From contig SBGQ01000147.1 in NCBI GenBank assembly GCA_006226965.1, positions 1-44,298 on the forward strand: DNA of 44,298 nucleotides, written 5' to 3'. The number at the start of each line of letters is the position of its first letter. Position 1 is the stretch's first letter. This document shows positions 9,517 through 17,123 of the stretch, piece by piece. Below the pieces are notes generated by a model. The model saw only the letters and a list, made by a program, of their open reading frames with translations. It was not told the DNA's origin and did not search any database. The stretch comes from a bacterium (GTDB lineage Bacteria > Bacteroidota > Rhodothermia > Balneolales > M1805). A program made the position numbers and the translations under genes.

Positions 9517-9695
9517 TGAATATAAAGACATTTAAACATAAGACAAAATACTCTTTTAATTGATTTATTCCGTTTGCAACTGATTACTGATTTTGGTCAA
9601 AAACTTTACATCTTTTCACGCACAAGGCATTTAGATAACGCACTTTTTTTTGTTAATTGCGGGCTTTAACTGAATCTAACGAACAAAGGAGTAGT

Positions 9696-11006
9696 ATGTC
9701 GAAACTAGGTGTCGGGGTTGCAGCTGTATTATTGAGTGTTAGCTCTGTTCAAGCTCAGGAAATCCCCGCTTATGCCTTTAAAAATGTCACTATCCATACG
9801 CACGACGGGAAAACCGTAGAAAAAGCCAGCATTGTATGGCGAAATGGAAGTATTGAAGCTGTTGGTACAAATGTTACTGTACCATTTGATGCTAAAACCG
9901 TTGACGGGGGTGATAGTTTACATATCTATCCTGGTTTCATTGACGGTTACAGCGAAATTGCATCACCTGACATGAAAAGAGATAATAGTAGAGTTGAACG
10001 TCCGGGTGAACCCCCATACGATAAAGCCGGAATTGAACCGCAAAGAAGTCCATTCGCTGAAGTAGATTTCAAAAAGAAAGATGTATCCGATGCTAAAAAA
10101 GCAGGTTTTACCATGGCGGCTATTGGCTTAAAAGGCATGATGCTTCCCGGTAAAATGGACGTGTATTATTTGGCTGGCGATGATGCTCAAGCTAATTTAT
10201 TAGAATCAGATATTGCACAAAAAGGAGCATTTAAAAACTCCAGAAGCGTTTATCCATCTACATTAATGGGTACAATCGTAAAGTTTCGTCAGCTTTGGGC
10301 AGATGCTTCGGCTTTGCAGGTGAAACAAAAGAATTATCAGGCAGAACCATCGAAATTTTCAGATCCGGGAAGAGATGAAGTGTTAGAAGCTCTGTATCCG
10401 GTAATCAATAAAGAACAGCCTTTATTTTTTGAAGTTGATGAGAAAGAAGATGTTGAAAGAGTAATTAAACTTAAAAATGAACTTGGTTTTAATTTGGTGA
10501 TTGTTTCAGCTAAACAAGCTTTTCGTTATGCGGATTTACTCAAAAAAGAAAAAGTTCCTGTATTGGTAAGTTTAGATTTACCGAAAGAACCGGAATGGAA
10601 AGCAGAAAAAGAAAAGGCTAAAAAAGATACTACGAAAGTTGAAAAACCGGTTCCTGCTGATGTTCAGGCGTTCAGAGATAAACAATGGGCTGCTTATGCC
10701 GATTATGTTAAGAATCTTAAGTCCTTGTATGATGCCGGTTTAAATCCAGGTTTTACATCATATGGTTTAAAGTGGAAAGATTTTGCTAAAACTATTGAAA
10801 CTCTTAAGGAAATGGGCTTATCTGAAAGTGACTTGCTTAAATCATTAACAGTAAACACTGCAGCAGTTTTAGGGCTAAATGATAAAGTCGGAAAACTTGA
10901 AAAAGGTTTTTCAGCAAGTTTTACAGTGACCTCAAAACCCATGTTCGAGAAAAAGTCGAAGCAGGTTTATCAGGTTGTAAAAGGCGAATTAAACGATGTT
11001 AACTAA
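9696..11006 (+). CDS. Secreted amidohydrolase-fold protein lacking metal ligands (probable pseudoenzyme)
   Basis: Exported protein of 436 residues resembling imidazolonepropionase-like amidohydrolases. The start is ATG 9696, not the upstream in-frame ATG at 9657, because an AAAGGAG site lies just before it and it opens directly into a signal peptide (SKLGVGVAAVLLSVSSVQAQ). The beta-sandwich strands (FKNVTIHTHDGKTVEKASIVWRNG) and the C-terminal KLEKGFSASFTVTSKP segment are typical of the family. The metal-binding positions are lost: PGFIDGYSE instead of PG-x-ID-x-H-x-H, no histidines on the later strands, and GFTSYG where the final Asp is expected. It is the first of three genes with 10-base gaps. 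It may be structural, substrate-binding or an inactive partner of the next protein. Confidence 0.8.
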   Translation: MSKLGVGVAAVLLSVSSVQAQEIPAYAFKNVTIHTHDGKTVEKASIVWRNGSIEAVGTNVTVPFDAKTVDGGDSLHIYPGFIDGYSEIASPDMKRDNSRVERPGEPPYDKAGIEPQRSPFAEVDFKKKDVSDAKKAGFTMAAIGLKGMMLPGKMDVYYLAGDDAQANLLESDIAQKGAFKNSRSVYPSTLMGTIVKFRQLWADASALQVKQKNYQAEPSKFSDPGRDEVLEALYPVINKEQPLFFEVDEKEDVERVIKLKNELGFNLVIVSAKQAFRYADLLKKEKVPVLVSLDLPKEPEWKAEKEKAKKDTTKVEKPVPADVQAFRDKQWAAYADYVKNLKSLYDAGLNPGFTSYGLKWKDFAKTIETLKEMGLSESDLLKSLTVNTAAVLGLNDKVGKLEKGFSASFTVTSKPMFEKKSKQVYQVVKGELNDVN

Positions 11007-11016
11007 GGAGAAAATC

Positions 11017-12411
11017 ATGTTTAAAAAAATTGTTTTAGGATTATTTGTTTCCTGCATGATGCTCTCTGTGGCACATGCTCAACAAAAGGGTTCTGTATTA
11101 ATTAAGAATGCTACAGTTATTACAGCAGCCGGTGAAGACTTACAAAACACCGATGTTTTGATAAAAGACGGAATCATTTCTGAAATCGGAAAAGACTTAA
11201 AAGCGCCCAAAGGTGTTGAAACCATCGATGCAACGGGTAAATATGTAATGCCGGGAATTATTGATGCACACTCGCATTTAGCAGTAACTCGTGGCATTAA
11301 CGAATGGACAAATCCTGTTTCTGCTGAAGTATCCATGGAAGATGTAATTAACCCGAATGATGAGGGCATGTATGCCGCATTAGCCGGTGGTGTTACAACT
11401 ATTCACGTGATGCATGGTTCAGCGAATGTTATTGGCGGACAAGGCGAAACCATTAAACTTCGTTATGGCATGAATCAAGATGATTTGAAGTTTCAAGGTG
11501 CACCAAGAACCATCAAATTTGCTTTAGGAGAAAACCCTACACGTGTTCACGGACAAGGTTTTGGTGTTCAACCCAGAACAAGAATGGGTGTTGAACAAAT
11601 TGTTCGAACTACGTTCGATGCTGCTAAAGATTATAAAGTAAAACGTGAAGCTTATTTAGACGAATATGCAAAATGGGCAAAACGTAAAAAAGGTTTAGAA
11701 CCGGACCCTGTTGCTAGAAATTATCGCTATGATGTGATAAATGATATTTTAGCAGGAAAGGTACTTGTACATTGCCACAGCTATCGCGCAGACGAAATCT
11801 TAATGTTAATGCGCGTTTTTAACGATTACGGCGTTAAAAACTACACATTCCAACACGTTTTAGAAGGCTTTAAAGTAGCTCCGGAAATGGCAAAAAACGG
11901 TGCACACGGATCAACCTTCTCTGATTGGTGGGCATATAAATTTGAAGTGTATTATGCTTCTGCTTATAACGCAGCAATCATGAACAAATACGGTGTTGTA
12001 ACGTCCATAAATTCTGACAGTGAAGAGTTAATTCGTCACTTAAACCATGAAGCTGCAAAAGTAGTTAAATACGGCGGTACATCGATTGGAGATGCTATCA
12101 AAATGATTACTATTAATCCTGCAAAACAATTGGGAATTGATAAACAAGTTGGGTCCATCGAAAAAGGAAAACAAGCTGATTTAGCTATTTGGAGTGCACA
12201 TCCATTTAGTATTTATGCGATTTGTGAGCAAACTTTTGTTGATGGTGTCAGCTATTTCAACCGTGCTACCGATCCTGATGACATGAGATTAGTGATTAAC
12301 CCTGAGGAAGATTACAAACTCCACGAAACAGCAGGAAGAGAAGTAGATGCTTGTATGAGCGGAGTCTTCGAATTCTTGGGAACAGCAACGGATAGTCATA
12401 GCCACAACTAG
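11017..12411 (+). CDS. Secreted metal-dependent amidohydrolase
   Basis: Predicted exported hydrolase of the amidohydrolase superfamily, 464 residues, acting on C-N bonds of an unknown substrate (perhaps N-acyl amino acids or dipeptides, as in imidazolonepropionase/Xaa-Pro-like relatives). The start is ATG 11017, with AAGGAG overlapping the previous stop; an upstream ATG at 10996 would bury the signal peptide. Mature sequence follows SVAHAQ. Metal ligands are intact: His85 and His87 in DAHSH, His252/His254 in VHCHSY, His280 in FQHVLEG and Asp334 in INSDSEE. The C-terminal strand IEKGKQADLAIW is typical. It is the only member of the trio with a complete active site. Confidence 0.9.
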   Translation: MFKKIVLGLFVSCMMLSVAHAQQKGSVLIKNATVITAAGEDLQNTDVLIKDGIISEIGKDLKAPKGVETIDATGKYVMPGIIDAHSHLAVTRGINEWTNPVSAEVSMEDVINPNDEGMYAALAGGVTTIHVMHGSANVIGGQGETIKLRYGMNQDDLKFQGAPRTIKFALGENPTRVHGQGFGVQPRTRMGVEQIVRTTFDAAKDYKVKREAYLDEYAKWAKRKKGLEPDPVARNYRYDVINDILAGKVLVHCHSYRADEILMLMRVFNDYGVKNYTFQHVLEGFKVAPEMAKNGAHGSTFSDWWAYKFEVYYASAYNAAIMNKYGVVTSINSDSEELIRHLNHEAAKVVKYGGTSIGDAIKMITINPAKQLGIDKQVGSIEKGKQADLAIWSAHPFSIYAICEQTFVDGVSYFNRATDPDDMRLVINPEEDYKLHETAGREVDACMSGVFEFLGTATDSHSHN

Positions 12412-12421
12412 GAGAATCACC

Positions 12422-13732
12422 ATGAAAAAATTAAATCTGTTTTTAGTTTTATGTTTTTGGGCTGTGACAAGTTTGCAAGCTCAAATCACTGAAAAGCCTG
12501 AATACGGCAAATTTGCGATTACAAATGCGAAAATTTATACCGTAACGAATGGTATTATCGAGCAAGGTTTCATTCTAATTGATAATGGAGTGATTACTGA
12601 AGTGACTGCCGGAGTAGCAAAATTACCCGCCGGTTATAAAGTGATAAACGCTCAAGGCAAAAGTGTATATCCCGGTTTTATTGATTCCGGTACACTATTA
12701 GGTTTACGAGAAATCGAGGCTGTTCCGGTTACAAATGACCAAGCCGAAATTGGCGAGTTTACACCAAATATGAGAGCATTTACCGCCATTAATCCGGCAA
12801 GTGTGAATATTCCGGTTACTCGTGTGAATGGTGTAACAACGGTAATTGCCCATCCTGTTAACGGAACTATTGCCGGTAAATCTACGCTGATTAACTTATT
12901 CGGATATTCTCCTGATAGTATGGCTGTTGTAGCTGATGCTGCTCTGCAAATGGAATGGCCGTCTAGTGGAAAGCGTGGTTTTTGGGATCAACGAGATGAA
13001 AAGAAAATCAAAGAAGATTTCGAAAAAACACTTAAAAACATTAACGATTATTGGGAAAAAGCTCGTTTTTACAACGATATGATGTCAGCGTATGAAGCCA
13101 ATCCAAAAGGAAAATCAAAACCTGACAAAAATGTTGAATGGGATGCCATGAGACCTGTTTTTAACGGCTCATTACCAGTTGTTATTGATGTGAATCGTGA
13201 AAATGATATTCTCGAAGCCTTAAAATGGATAAAAGAACATAAAGGAATCAAATTTGTTCTAAGTTCTGCTTCTGAAGGTTGGAGAGTTGCAGATAAAATA
13301 GCAGAAGCTGGTGTTCCTTGTTTAGTTGGTCCGACTTTAAGAACCATTTCAAGAAGTTATGATAACTATCAGGCTCCCTATCAAAATGCCGGTAAATTGC
13401 ACAAAGCCGGTGTAATGGTTGCAATCAGAACAGGAGAAACCGAAAACACACGTAATCTAAATTACAATGCAGGTTATGCCGCGGCTTACGGTCTTGGAAC
13501 TGAAGAAGCATTGAAAGCGGTAACTATCAATCCTGCAAAAATTTTCGGTGCAGATTCTAAAATCGGAAGTCTTGAAAAAGGGAAAATGGCCAATTTGATG
13601 ATTACAAATGGAGACCCGTTTGAACCGTTAACAAACATTGAAACTGTTTTTATTAACGGATACAAAATCCCGATGATTTCCAGACAAACACAATTGTTTG
13701 AAGAATACAAAGACAGAGACTCAACAAACTAA
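12422..13732 (+). CDS. Secreted amidohydrolase-fold protein lacking metal ligands (probable pseudoenzyme)
   Basis: Exported amidohydrolase-like protein of 436 residues with a signal peptide (KKLNLFLVLCFWAVTSLQAQ). The start ATG has AGGAG overlapping the previous stop. The fold markers VYPGFIDSG and SLEKGKMANLMITNGDPFEPL are clear, but the H-x-H after the first strand is replaced by SGTLLG. The second-strand His region reads PVVIDVNREND, the third FVLSSASEG, and the final Asp strand VAIRTGE. It thus seems metal-free, like the first gene of the operon and unlike the middle one. It ends 6 bases before a long bidirectional terminator. A role as a regulatory or binding partner is inference. Confidence 0.8.
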   Translation: MKKLNLFLVLCFWAVTSLQAQITEKPEYGKFAITNAKIYTVTNGIIEQGFILIDNGVITEVTAGVAKLPAGYKVINAQGKSVYPGFIDSGTLLGLREIEAVPVTNDQAEIGEFTPNMRAFTAINPASVNIPVTRVNGVTTVIAHPVNGTIAGKSTLINLFGYSPDSMAVVADAALQMEWPSSGKRGFWDQRDEKKIKEDFEKTLKNINDYWEKARFYNDMMSAYEANPKGKSKPDKNVEWDAMRPVFNGSLPVVIDVNRENDILEALKWIKEHKGIKFVLSSASEGWRVADKIAEAGVPCLVGPTLRTISRSYDNYQAPYQNAGKLHKAGVMVAIRTGETENTRNLNYNAGYAAAYGLGTEEALKAVTINPAKIFGADSKIGSLEKGKMANLMITNGDPFEPLTNIETVFINGYKIPMISRQTQLFEEYKDRDSTN

Positions 13733-13738
13733 TGTTCC

Positions 13739-13777
13739 AGACATAAAAAAAGCGGCTTAGCCGCTTTTTTTATGTCT
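13739..13777. terminator. Bidirectional terminator between convergent operons
   Basis: An 18-bp perfect inverted repeat (13739-13756 and 13760-13777) around a TTA loop. A GCGGC/GCCGC core is flanked by A7 and T7, so it works in both directions: for the amidohydrolase operon (+) and for the fur/merC pair (-). Confidence 0.93.
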
Positions 13778-13778
13778 A

Positions 13779-14204
13779 TCAATGAGCATGATGTGGGTTA
13801 TGACAATGGTGCGTGTGTCTTCGATTTCTATAGGTTGCATATGCTATTAAACTTGTGCCAGCAATCATTAGTAGCATTTCAATAGCGGCAATAAAAGAGC
13901 CGAAAGTATGCGAGCTCCCGTGAATAACCAATTGTGCTATTAAAACAAGAGCAATTCCGGCTAATAACTCGAACAAACGAGTCAGATTTTTATGTTTTAG
14001 CCAAATAGGGATAAATGAAAATAAACTTACCGGAATAACGGCGGCAATAAGTGCGGTTTCTACCCAACCATCAACAAAAGAAGAGACTGATGGTAATAAA
14101 ATGATGATAAAAGGGGTAATTAAGCAGTGAATCAAACATAAGGAAGAAAGCCAAATGCTAAATTTCTGATAAGTTGTAAGCGTACTGATTTCTTTATTGT
14201 ACAT
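13779..14204 (-). CDS. MerC-domain membrane protein with His-rich tail
   Basis: Small inner-membrane protein of the MerC family, about 141 residues. The SLCLIHCLITPF segment in the first membrane helix carries the paired cysteines characteristic of MerC mercury-uptake proteins; three more hydrophobic helices follow. The C-terminus is a histidine-rich tail (HTHHCHNPHHAH) that could bind Zn, Ni, Co or Cu. I place the start at ATG 14204, two bases after the fur stop; an in-frame ATG at 14228 overlapping fur is also possible. There are no mer genes around, so metal handling under the neighbouring Fur-family regulator is more plausible than mercury resistance. Confidence 0.8.
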   Translation of the reverse strand: MYNKEISTLTTYQKFSIWLSSLCLIHCLITPFIIILLPSVSSFVDGWVETALIAAVIPVSLFSFIPIWLKHKNLTRLFELLAGIALVLIAQLVIHGSSHTFGSFIAAIEMLLMIAGTSLIAYATYRNRRHTHHCHNPHHAH

Positions 14205-14206
14205 AA

Positions 14207-14632
14207 TTAGTTTGAGCAATGAGAGCATTTGCCGTGAATGGTAACAGTCACGGAATCAATGTGGTAATCTGGGTGATTTGCTAGCGAATCAGCTTCAATT
14301 TTCATGGGAATATCCACACATTCTACAGCATCGCAACCATCACAAATGAAATGTGCATGTTGAATTCCCGGATGATGCGAATGATGGGATAAAGCAAAGA
14401 ATTGAATAGCTTGTTCGCTACTTACTTTGTGAATTATTCCGTTGCCGACAAAGCAGTCTAAAATTCTATAGATAGTAACTCTATCGATAGATTGATCAGT
14501 TAACGCATGCTCTATATCGCTGTGACTCAATGCTTTTGATGAATTCATGAAAAGTTCGAGTACAGCTAATCTGCCTTGAGTAGCCTTAAGTTGATGAGAT
14601 TTTAGTATTTTTTGTGCGTTTTCAACGGACAT
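14207..14632 (-). CDS. Fur-family metalloregulator (Zur/Fur/PerR type)
   Basis: Metal-responsive transcriptional repressor of 141 residues. The N-terminal winged helix is visible (LKATQGRLAVLELFMNSSKALSHSDIEHAL, then TIYRILD). A His-rich hinge (LSHHSHHPGIQHAHF) and two CXXC motifs (CDGC and CSHC) make the structural zinc site. Which metal it senses cannot be read from sequence. The two-gene unit with the His-tailed MerC-like protein suggests zinc or another transition metal. An 8-bp inverted repeat overlaps its start codon and may be an autoregulatory operator. The gene is divergent from the AtuA-like gene, with 75 bases between. Confidence 0.9.
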   Translation of the reverse strand: MSVENAQKILKSHQLKATQGRLAVLELFMNSSKALSHSDIEHALTDQSIDRVTIYRILDCFVGNGIIHKVSSEQAIQFFALSHHSHHPGIQHAHFICDGCDAVECVDIPMKIEADSLANHPDYHIDSVTVTIHGKCSHCSN

Positions 14633-14668
14633 GATGAAATGATAGGTAAATGCAACAAAGTTTCATCA
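14632..14668. promoter_or_regulatory. Inverted repeat at the fur start, candidate operator
   Basis: TGATGAAA (14632-14639) and TTTCATCA (14661-14668) form a perfect 8-bp dyad separated by 21 bases. It covers the first base of the fur-family gene's start codon and the divergent promoter region. It does not match a textbook Fur or Zur box; autoregulation is inference. Confidence 0.3.
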
Positions 14669-14707
14669 AAGATACGAAGTAAATTTTAAATACAAAGGAA
14701 GTTTGGC

Positions 14708-16066
14708 GTGAAATCATCAATTCGTATTGCATCGGGACAAGGATTTTGGGGAGATTTACCTCAGGCACCAATAAATCAGGTACGTCAGGGGCCGATAGAT
14801 TATTTAGTGATGGATTATTTAGCAGAAGTCACGATGTCCATCATGCAAAAACAGAGAATGAAAAATCCGAAACTCGGTTATGCCAGAGATTTCGTAGATG
14901 TTGTAGATGAGATTTTAACTGACATCAAAGAAAAAGGAATTCGGGTAATTTCTAACGCCGGTGGAGTAAATCCTCAAGCTTGTGTTGAAGCCATTATTGA
15001 AAGGGCAAAAGCCAAGAATATTTCCATAAAAGTTGCTATGGTTCATGGTGATGACATTTTGCCGGATATAGATTCCTTAATAGGTGACGGGCATCAGTTG
15101 CTTAATATGGACGATTCAAATCCAATTTCAACAGTTAAAAATCAACTCTTAAGTGCCAATATTTATTTTGGTGCTAGACCGATTGTTGAGGCTTTGAAAT
15201 CGGGAGCTGATGTGATTGTAACCGGTCGTGTTACTGATACGGGTTTAACTTTAGCACCAATGATTCACGAATTTGGCTGGGATTTCAACAACTTTGATTT
15301 GATGGCTACCGGAACCGTTGCGGGACACATAATAGAATGCGGAGCTCAGTGTACTGGTGGAAATTTTACTGACTGGGAAACAGTGCCTGATATGGCAAAT
15401 ATTGGATTCCCTATTATTGAAGCTTATCCGGATGGTACATTTTATGTAACCAAACATGAAGGAACCGGAGGATTAGTGAGCACAATGACTGTTAAAGAGC
15501 AATTGTTATACGAAATTGGAAACCCGAAAGAATACATTACTCCCGATTGTGTGGCTGACTTTACAAGTATCCGTGTAGAACAAGCCGGAAAAGACAGAGT
15601 CAAAGTTTTCGGAATTACAGGTGAATCTGATACACCTTTTTATAAAGTTTCAGCAAGTTATAATGATGGGTTTAAGCTGAGCTCTACCTTGACTTATTTT
15701 TGGCCTGATGCACTCAAAAAAGCAAGAATTGGCGGCGAAATTTTAAAAGAACGTGCAAAAAATCTCAACCTTGCAATTGATGATTTTAGAATTGAACAAG
15801 TTGGGTTTAATGGCTGTAATGAAATTCCAGAATCAGAAAATAATGCAGAGTTAAACGAAGTTCAGTTGCGCGTTTCAGTAATGGGGCATAATAAAGCTGA
15901 TTTAGATCGATTCGGTATGGAAATAGCTCCGCTCATTTTAACCGGACCAAATGCCGTTACCGGATTTGCAGGAGGCAGACCAAAAGCGAGTGAAGTTGTA
16001 GCTTATTGGCCTGCTTTAATAAAAAAAACAGCATGTAATCCGAAAGTTTCGATATTTTCCGCCTGA
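14708..16066 (+). CDS. AtuA-like protein (DUF1446, acyclic terpene utilisation family)
   Basis: Cytoplasmic protein of 452 residues of the AtuA/DUF1446 family. Characteristic segments are IRIASGQGFWGD at the N-terminus, VISNAGGVNPQACVEAI, VAMVHGDDILP, GADVIVTGRVTDTGLTLAPM, FDLMATGTVAGHIIECGAQCTGGN, HEGTGGLVSTMTV and the C-terminal GPNAVTGFAGGRPKASEV. Family members are linked to acyclic terpene or branched acyl-CoA degradation, but the biochemical role is not settled. No atuC/F-like carboxylase is visible here. The start is GTG, supported by AAGGAA just upstream and by the conserved N-terminus. Next gene begins 34 bases downstream. Confidence 0.88.
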   Translation: MKSSIRIASGQGFWGDLPQAPINQVRQGPIDYLVMDYLAEVTMSIMQKQRMKNPKLGYARDFVDVVDEILTDIKEKGIRVISNAGGVNPQACVEAIIERAKAKNISIKVAMVHGDDILPDIDSLIGDGHQLLNMDDSNPISTVKNQLLSANIYFGARPIVEALKSGADVIVTGRVTDTGLTLAPMIHEFGWDFNNFDLMATGTVAGHIIECGAQCTGGNFTDWETVPDMANIGFPIIEAYPDGTFYVTKHEGTGGLVSTMTVKEQLLYEIGNPKEYITPDCVADFTSIRVEQAGKDRVKVFGITGESDTPFYKVSASYNDGFKLSSTLTYFWPDALKKARIGGEILKERAKNLNLAIDDFRIEQVGFNGCNEIPESENNAELNEVQLRVSVMGHNKADLDRFGMEIAPLILTGPNAVTGFAGGRPKASEVVAYWPALIKKTACNPKVSIFSA

Positions 16067-16100
16067 TTTAATCATCACTAAAAAGAAGAAAAAATTTATC

Positions 16101-17120
16101 ATGGTAATTGGTGTAATTGGAGCAAGTTTAGCCGGATTGGCAGCTGCTCGTATACTTGGTCAACAGGGTCATCAAGTAACTGTTTTCGAAAAATCTGATT
16201 CTTGGTCAGGTCGTTTTACCACATTAGAAGTTGGTGCAGAAAAGACTTTAGTTGATGTAAATGCGCCGTATTTAGTCGCAAATCATGAAGCTGTCGGGAC
16301 TTTTTTCAAAGATTTAGAAGCCAAAGGATTAGTAAAACCGATTGAATCTAAAGTAAAGAGTTATGTTAACGGAGAGTTTGCAAACGCTTCAATGAAAAGT
16401 GATGCTGAGGATTTGTATGCATCAACCAAAGGCATGAAAAGTATAGCTCAATTTCTTGGTCGATATACTGATGTTAAATTTGGCGGTGAAGCTATTGGTA
16501 TTACTTACATCGGAAACGATCGCGGGAAAAAAGCTCCTTGGATGATAAATTTAGCTTCATTTGAAGTATTTGAACTCGATGCTGTTGTTGTAGCATTACC
16601 TGCGCCACAAGCTCGTCAAATTATTGAAAATGCTCAGGATGAATCCATTATTCGCAAAGCTATGGCAGCAATTCACGAAATCGGATATGTATCACGTGCG
16701 AGTGTTGTTGCAACTTATCCGGGTAAATCACTTTCAGATTTCAATTTCTTGGAAATTGCAGGATTAGATGTTGAATTAGTTGTAAATGAGTCGGCTAAAA
16801 GCGGTGCAAAAGACTTAGTGCTAACAATTCACTCAACAGATGAGTTTTATTCTCGCGCTGAAACCATGAAAGATAATTTGGTTATTGACCATTTGTTAAA
16901 ACAAGCAGCTGATGTAATTGGTGACTTTGTTTATAATCCTGAACACTCCGTTCTATCAAAAAGAAAATATGTGAAGCCATATACATCTTTACCAATGGAT
17001 TTCTATGAAGTAAAAGGCTTACAAGGCAAATTAGCTTTGGTTGGGGATTACTTTAACGGAACATCTATCGAAACTTCCATTGTTTCAGGTGAGAAATTGG
17101 CTAAAAGCTGGTTAGTTTAA
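16101..17120 (+). CDS. FAD-dependent oxidoreductase, renalase/amine-oxidase-like
   Basis: Protein of 339 residues with a Rossmann FAD-binding site at the very N-terminus (VIGVIGASLAGLAAARILGQ, then VTVFEKS and the SWSGRFTTLE segment that follows in renalase and amine-oxidase relatives). The middle has AVVVALPAPQARQII and the C-terminus LALVGDYFNGTSIETSIVSG, the typical second FAD motif. Substrate unknown; NAD(P)H-isomer oxidation as in renalase or oxidation of a small amine are options. It sits between the AtuA-like gene and an ABC exporter and begins a tight run: the exporter starts 3 bases after its stop. Confidence 0.82.
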   Translation: MVIGVIGASLAGLAAARILGQQGHQVTVFEKSDSWSGRFTTLEVGAEKTLVDVNAPYLVANHEAVGTFFKDLEAKGLVKPIESKVKSYVNGEFANASMKSDAEDLYASTKGMKSIAQFLGRYTDVKFGGEAIGITYIGNDRGKKAPWMINLASFEVFELDAVVVALPAPQARQIIENAQDESIIRKAMAAIHEIGYVSRASVVATYPGKSLSDFNFLEIAGLDVELVVNESAKSGAKDLVLTIHSTDEFYSRAETMKDNLVIDHLLKQAADVIGDFVYNPEHSVLSKRKYVKPYTSLPMDFYEVKGLQGKLALVGDYFNGTSIETSIVSGEKLAKSWLV

Positions 17121-17123
17121 CTT

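Noticed and set aside
9657-9695. Upstream in-frame ATG for the first amidohydrolase-like gene
   Set aside because: The AAAGGAG site and the signal peptide both point to ATG 9696; the extra 13 residues are not hydrophobic or conserved-looking.
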